Origin: a virus
Reading direction: 5' to 3' (one strand)
IMG/VR virus record: IMGVR_UViG_3300037502_002993
Span: 1 to 64,000 of that record
DNA: 64,000 bases
In this document: in pieces, positions 61,744 through 64,000 of the stretch
How the letters are laid out: the number at the start of each line of letters is the position of its first letter
Numbering within the stretch: position 1 is the first letter of the stretch
Program-made: the position numbers and the translations under genes
The notes under the pieces: generated by a model
Databases searched by the model: none
Told to the model about the DNA's origin: nothing
Seen by the model: only the letters and a program-made list of their open reading frames with translations

Positions 61744-62967
61744 TTAGCCGTAGTGATTTTTGGTGAGTGACCTTAGGATCAGGTAGAGTAGAGCTGCGGT
61801 TCTCACTGACGCCACCACCGCGTTATTACGGGTTTTGACACTATCGCGCACCAACATCTCCATCTGCTTTCTCAACTTTAGCACCGTGGGATCAACACTC
61901 CTTGAGGCCGTCAGTAGGTTCTTCAGACTGGCCAGGATTCCTGCAATGTCATTGGTGTCATCAAGGAGACGTCGGTTTCTCACCAGGTAGTCAAAGCAGT
62001 AGAGTTGGGTCTCCTTCACCATCTCTTCCAGGTAACGATACTTCCCACCCCTACCGTAGTTGGCTGAGAGGACCGTAAGGGTCTCTTTTAGCAACTGCGG
62101 CGGCATGGTGTGCATGGCACTGGCAATCACATCCACTAGCTCCTGCCGGATTAAGCTGCGTTCATTGCGACACACCTGATCCATGTAGCGGATATAGGAA
62201 CTAAAACCCCCACGCCGATCGCGCAGGACGGTATCCCCATCCATGTTGATGGTGGTGGCACTCACGCTCTTGTGACGTGTTCCGGCTTCCTTCAGTTTGA
62301 TGTACTCATCGTAAAGGGTCTTCACCAACTCACGAATACGCCCCTGGGTGTCAGTGACCGTACGAATGATCATCGGCTCGTCTTCAAATTCCTGTAAAAC
62401 CCCCTGATAGATCCGGTTGACTAACAGGTCCTCGCTGCGGGCTTCTAACAGCGCCTTCCAGCTGCCGTAACGTTTCAGGTCAAAGCGTCGGTTCAGACTG
62501 GCATAGAGCGCCTGGGCAATCTCTGGGTCTGCCAGATAGCGAAACCGTGGCACCAAAAGACTGGTCAGGAAACGGTAATGTAGTACCATGAAGCAGTGCT
62601 TCTGTGCCTCTTTCCTCAGCTGACTGGACAGCCCCTTCTCTTGATTCAATCGATAGACCACATAGACGGGGGTATAATTGAACACATCCCCGCTGACTTT
62701 AAAGTCGTGGTTGATGGCACTGGCGTTCTCAAAGTCCTTCTCAAGCAATGTCTCGTCGACATCAAGTACCATGTCGTACCAATAGTCACGATCACTGTCC
62801 AGAAAACGTACTGGATGGACACCTAATAATGCCCCACCAAAGAAGGCCGCGTGGTCATCATTGCGGGTCATGAAACGATTGGAGTATTGGATGATGCGCT
62901 GACACATCATTCGATCAAACTTGACTTCAGAAAACTGCCGGTCAAAGATCTCTTTTAACGTAGCCAT
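61744..62967 (-). CDS. Hypothetical protein, phiKZ-type
   Basis: 407 residues, helical, starting MATLKEIFDRQFSEVKFDRM. No motif recognised. Single gene between terminators. A copy of the GTGTAGACAG motif (also at 41.4 kb) lies 70-85 bases upstream. Confidence 0.6.
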   Translation of the reverse strand: MATLKEIFDRQFSEVKFDRMMCQRIIQYSNRFMTRNDDHAAFFGGALLGVHPVRFLDSDRDYWYDMVLDVDETLLEKDFENASAINHDFKVSGDVFNYTPVYVVYRLNQEKGLSSQLRKEAQKHCFMVLHYRFLTSLLVPRFRYLADPEIAQALYASLNRRFDLKRYGSWKALLEARSEDLLVNRIYQGVLQEFEDEPMIIRTVTDTQGRIRELVKTLYDEYIKLKEAGTRHKSVSATTINMDGDTVLRDRRGGFSSYIRYMDQVCRNERSLIRQELVDVIASAMHTMPPQLLKETLTVLSANYGRGGKYRYLEEMVKETQLYCFDYLVRNRRLLDDTNDIAGILASLKNLLTASRSVDPTVLKLRKQMEMLVRDSVKTRNNAVVASVRTAALLYLILRSLTKNHYG

Positions 62968-63345
62968 AAGAAGGGGGTATCCATATCACCAGGTAAGGGG
63001 GATCGTCAAACGATCAGGCATCATCGTATCTCATCTGTCTACACCACATCTTAAAATTTGACCGCGCGCCGGGCCGCGGCGTCACTCCCAGCCCTTGGCA
63101 AGGTGCGTTAGCACAATGGGTTGTTGGGGTTAGACAAATAAACCATTGGAGTCCTCTCATCGGGTTAATCCCATTTATGAGAGGACTCTATGGGAAGGAA
63201 TGAGAACAGGACGTTGACCTTATAGAAACGGATGAGCTTGTCTCATCCTTCCTTAGCTTTTATCTTTTGATGTAGAAAAATACTGAAAATATTTATAATT
63301 TGGATAAAAGCCGACTGAGCGAAAGCGAAGGAGAGCCCTGTTTCG

Positions 63346-63364
63346 GGGGGCCTGGAGGGCCCCC
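63346..63364 (+). terminator. Plus-strand terminator-like hairpin
   Basis: GGGGGCC/GGCCCCC stem followed by TTTTATTCTTTTAT on the plus strand, though no plus-strand gene precedes it. It may end an untranslated RNA from 62968-63345. Confidence 0.5.
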
Positions 63365-63515
63365 TTTTATTCTTTTATAAATAAACCCCCCTCTTATGAT
63401 GGAAACATAGCAGTATTTTACCAATGGAGAGGAAACGGTAATAGAGGCCCCCATCAAGGGGCCCATTATGCCGTATGAATCGAAGGGGGTAGCCAAAAAA
63501 AGAAAGGGTGTAAGG

Positions 63516-63538
63516 GGAGTCCCCACCAAAGGGACTCC
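63516..63538 (-). terminator. Terminator after the right-edge gene
   Basis: GGAGTCCC/GGGACTCC stem ten bases past the stop, followed on the minus strand by CTTTCTTTTTTTGGC. A further GGGCCCC hairpin lies at 63447-63464. Confidence 0.7.
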
Positions 63539-63547
63539 AATGTGAAT

Positions 63548-64000
63548 TCAGGAAGAGCGTTTAATCTTTGCAATAACGTCAGTGATCTGGGCTACCGTAT
63601 GTTGGAACTCCAAAGGAAGATGTGAAGGCATCTGGTGATGTTGGTGGACCTCGTCCAGTGTGTGGAAGTGACCACGGTTGTCGACCCAGCGATAGGGGGT
63701 CAGGTCGCGTTGTTGTTGGTCCGTGAGTGTGGTTCCTGCCGAGGTGACCACAGGAAGGAGGTCAACTAACGCAGATGCGTCCTCAGGCCCCACCATCGTG
63801 AACTGAAATTCATCATCACTGTCGGTGTAAAACAGAGGGCCCAGCGATACGTCTTGACGATGGAAGTTGTAGAGGTGAATCAGACCAGCATCCAATGCTG
63901 ACCACTCCTCAGCTTGGAGGTGATGACGTGTGACTAGTTGTCCTTCTCCACCCAAGACCCCTACAGTGAGCCTCGGGCATTGCAACTGAAAGGAGAACTC
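63548..64000 (-). CDS. Hypothetical protein, partial at window edge
   Basis: The frame is open to the right edge (EFSFQLQCPRLTVGVLGGEG at the cut), so the true start is outside the window. At least 150 residues, beta-rich then helical. Unknown function. Confidence 0.6.
   Translation of the reverse strand, partial: EFSFQLQCPRLTVGVLGGEGQLVTRHHLQAEEWSALDAGLIHLYNFHRQDVSLGPLFYTDSDDEFQFTMVGPEDASALVDLLPVVTSAGTTLTDQQQRDLTPYRWVDNRGHFHTLDEVHQHHQMPSHLPLEFQHTVAQITDVIAKIKRSS

Larger units (their letters stand above)
62968..63547. other. Intergenic region with GC-rich patch and hairpins
   Basis: No gene I can support. It holds a very GC-rich patch (CCGCGCGCCGGGCCGCGGC at 63061-63080), unlike the rest of the window. 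A 12-bp inverted repeat GAGTCCTCTCAT / ATGAGAGGACTC lies at 63149-63188, followed by an AT-rich segment at 63260-63310. Several terminators lie at its right end. Confidence 0.5.

Noticed and set aside
63293-63529. 78-codon minus-strand frame
   Set aside because: It spans two terminator hairpins and low-complexity T-rich sequence and has no ribosome site.

Overview
The window reads as part of a nucleus-forming jumbo phage of the phiKZ type (Chimalliviridae). The evidence is a multi-subunit RNA polymerase encoded in pieces, a phage tubulin (PhuZ), a likely nuclear-shell protein (chimallin/ChmA) beside the RNAP beta' N-terminal gene, and the C-terminal part of a split family B DNA polymerase. 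It also has its own SSB-like protein, UvsW-like helicase, SbcD-like nuclease, NAD-dependent ligase and thymidylate synthase. I saw no tRNA, rRNA or CRISPR array. Nearly all genes are on the minus strand. Short plus-strand blocks lie at 176-1633, 16073-16438, 32517-33755 and 41597-44089. The host cannot be told from the sequence.

Layout. 1-7.5 kb: an IscB locus with its upstream omega RNA, then small unknown proteins, two members of a tail-fibre-like family and a macro-domain protein. 7.5-26 kb: replication and transcription core, with an intein-split helicase, RNAP beta' C-terminal gene, RNAP beta C-terminal gene split by a group I intron, several phiKZ-type unknowns, an SSB-like protein and an SbcD-like nuclease. 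26.8-29.7 kb: RNAP beta' N-terminal gene, which I read as four exons and three group I introns, all inside the codons for the catalytic NADFDGD loop. 29.7-33.8 kb: the ChmA candidate and neighbours. 34-37.4 kb: a 5'-truncated TnpB element and the DNA polymerase part. 37.5-44.1 kb: small unknowns and a plus-strand virion-type block. 44.2-52.1 kb: a deleted TnpB element, DNA ligase, small regulators and one complete TnpB element. 52.1-64 kb: thymidylate synthase carrying an in-frame homing-endonuclease insert, many small genes, PhuZ, a GIY-YIG endonuclease and a partial gene at the right edge.

The most striking theme is the load of RNA-guided and homing elements, placed in or next to essential genes. 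They comprise one IscB, four copies of the same TnpB omega-RNA end (one intact element, one 5'-truncated, one 294-bp internally deleted, one solo end inside an intron endonuclease gene), four group I introns, one intein, an in-frame endonuclease insert in thyA and a GIY-YIG gene overlapping phuZ. For two TnpB insertions the empty site can be rebuilt exactly (cut after TTAT on the left and after TCAA on the right) and excision restores an intact reading frame.

Regulation. A shared motif (close to CACCTACATYAT) lies about 40-50 nt upstream of several first genes and is a candidate phage promoter. Many terminators share an extended architecture, with CGGCATAA and TTTTTGCCG arms around a GC-rich hairpin. 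Two genes have their ribosome-binding site buried in a perfect hairpin, and the ChmA candidate has two perfect 16-nt palindromes in its leader.
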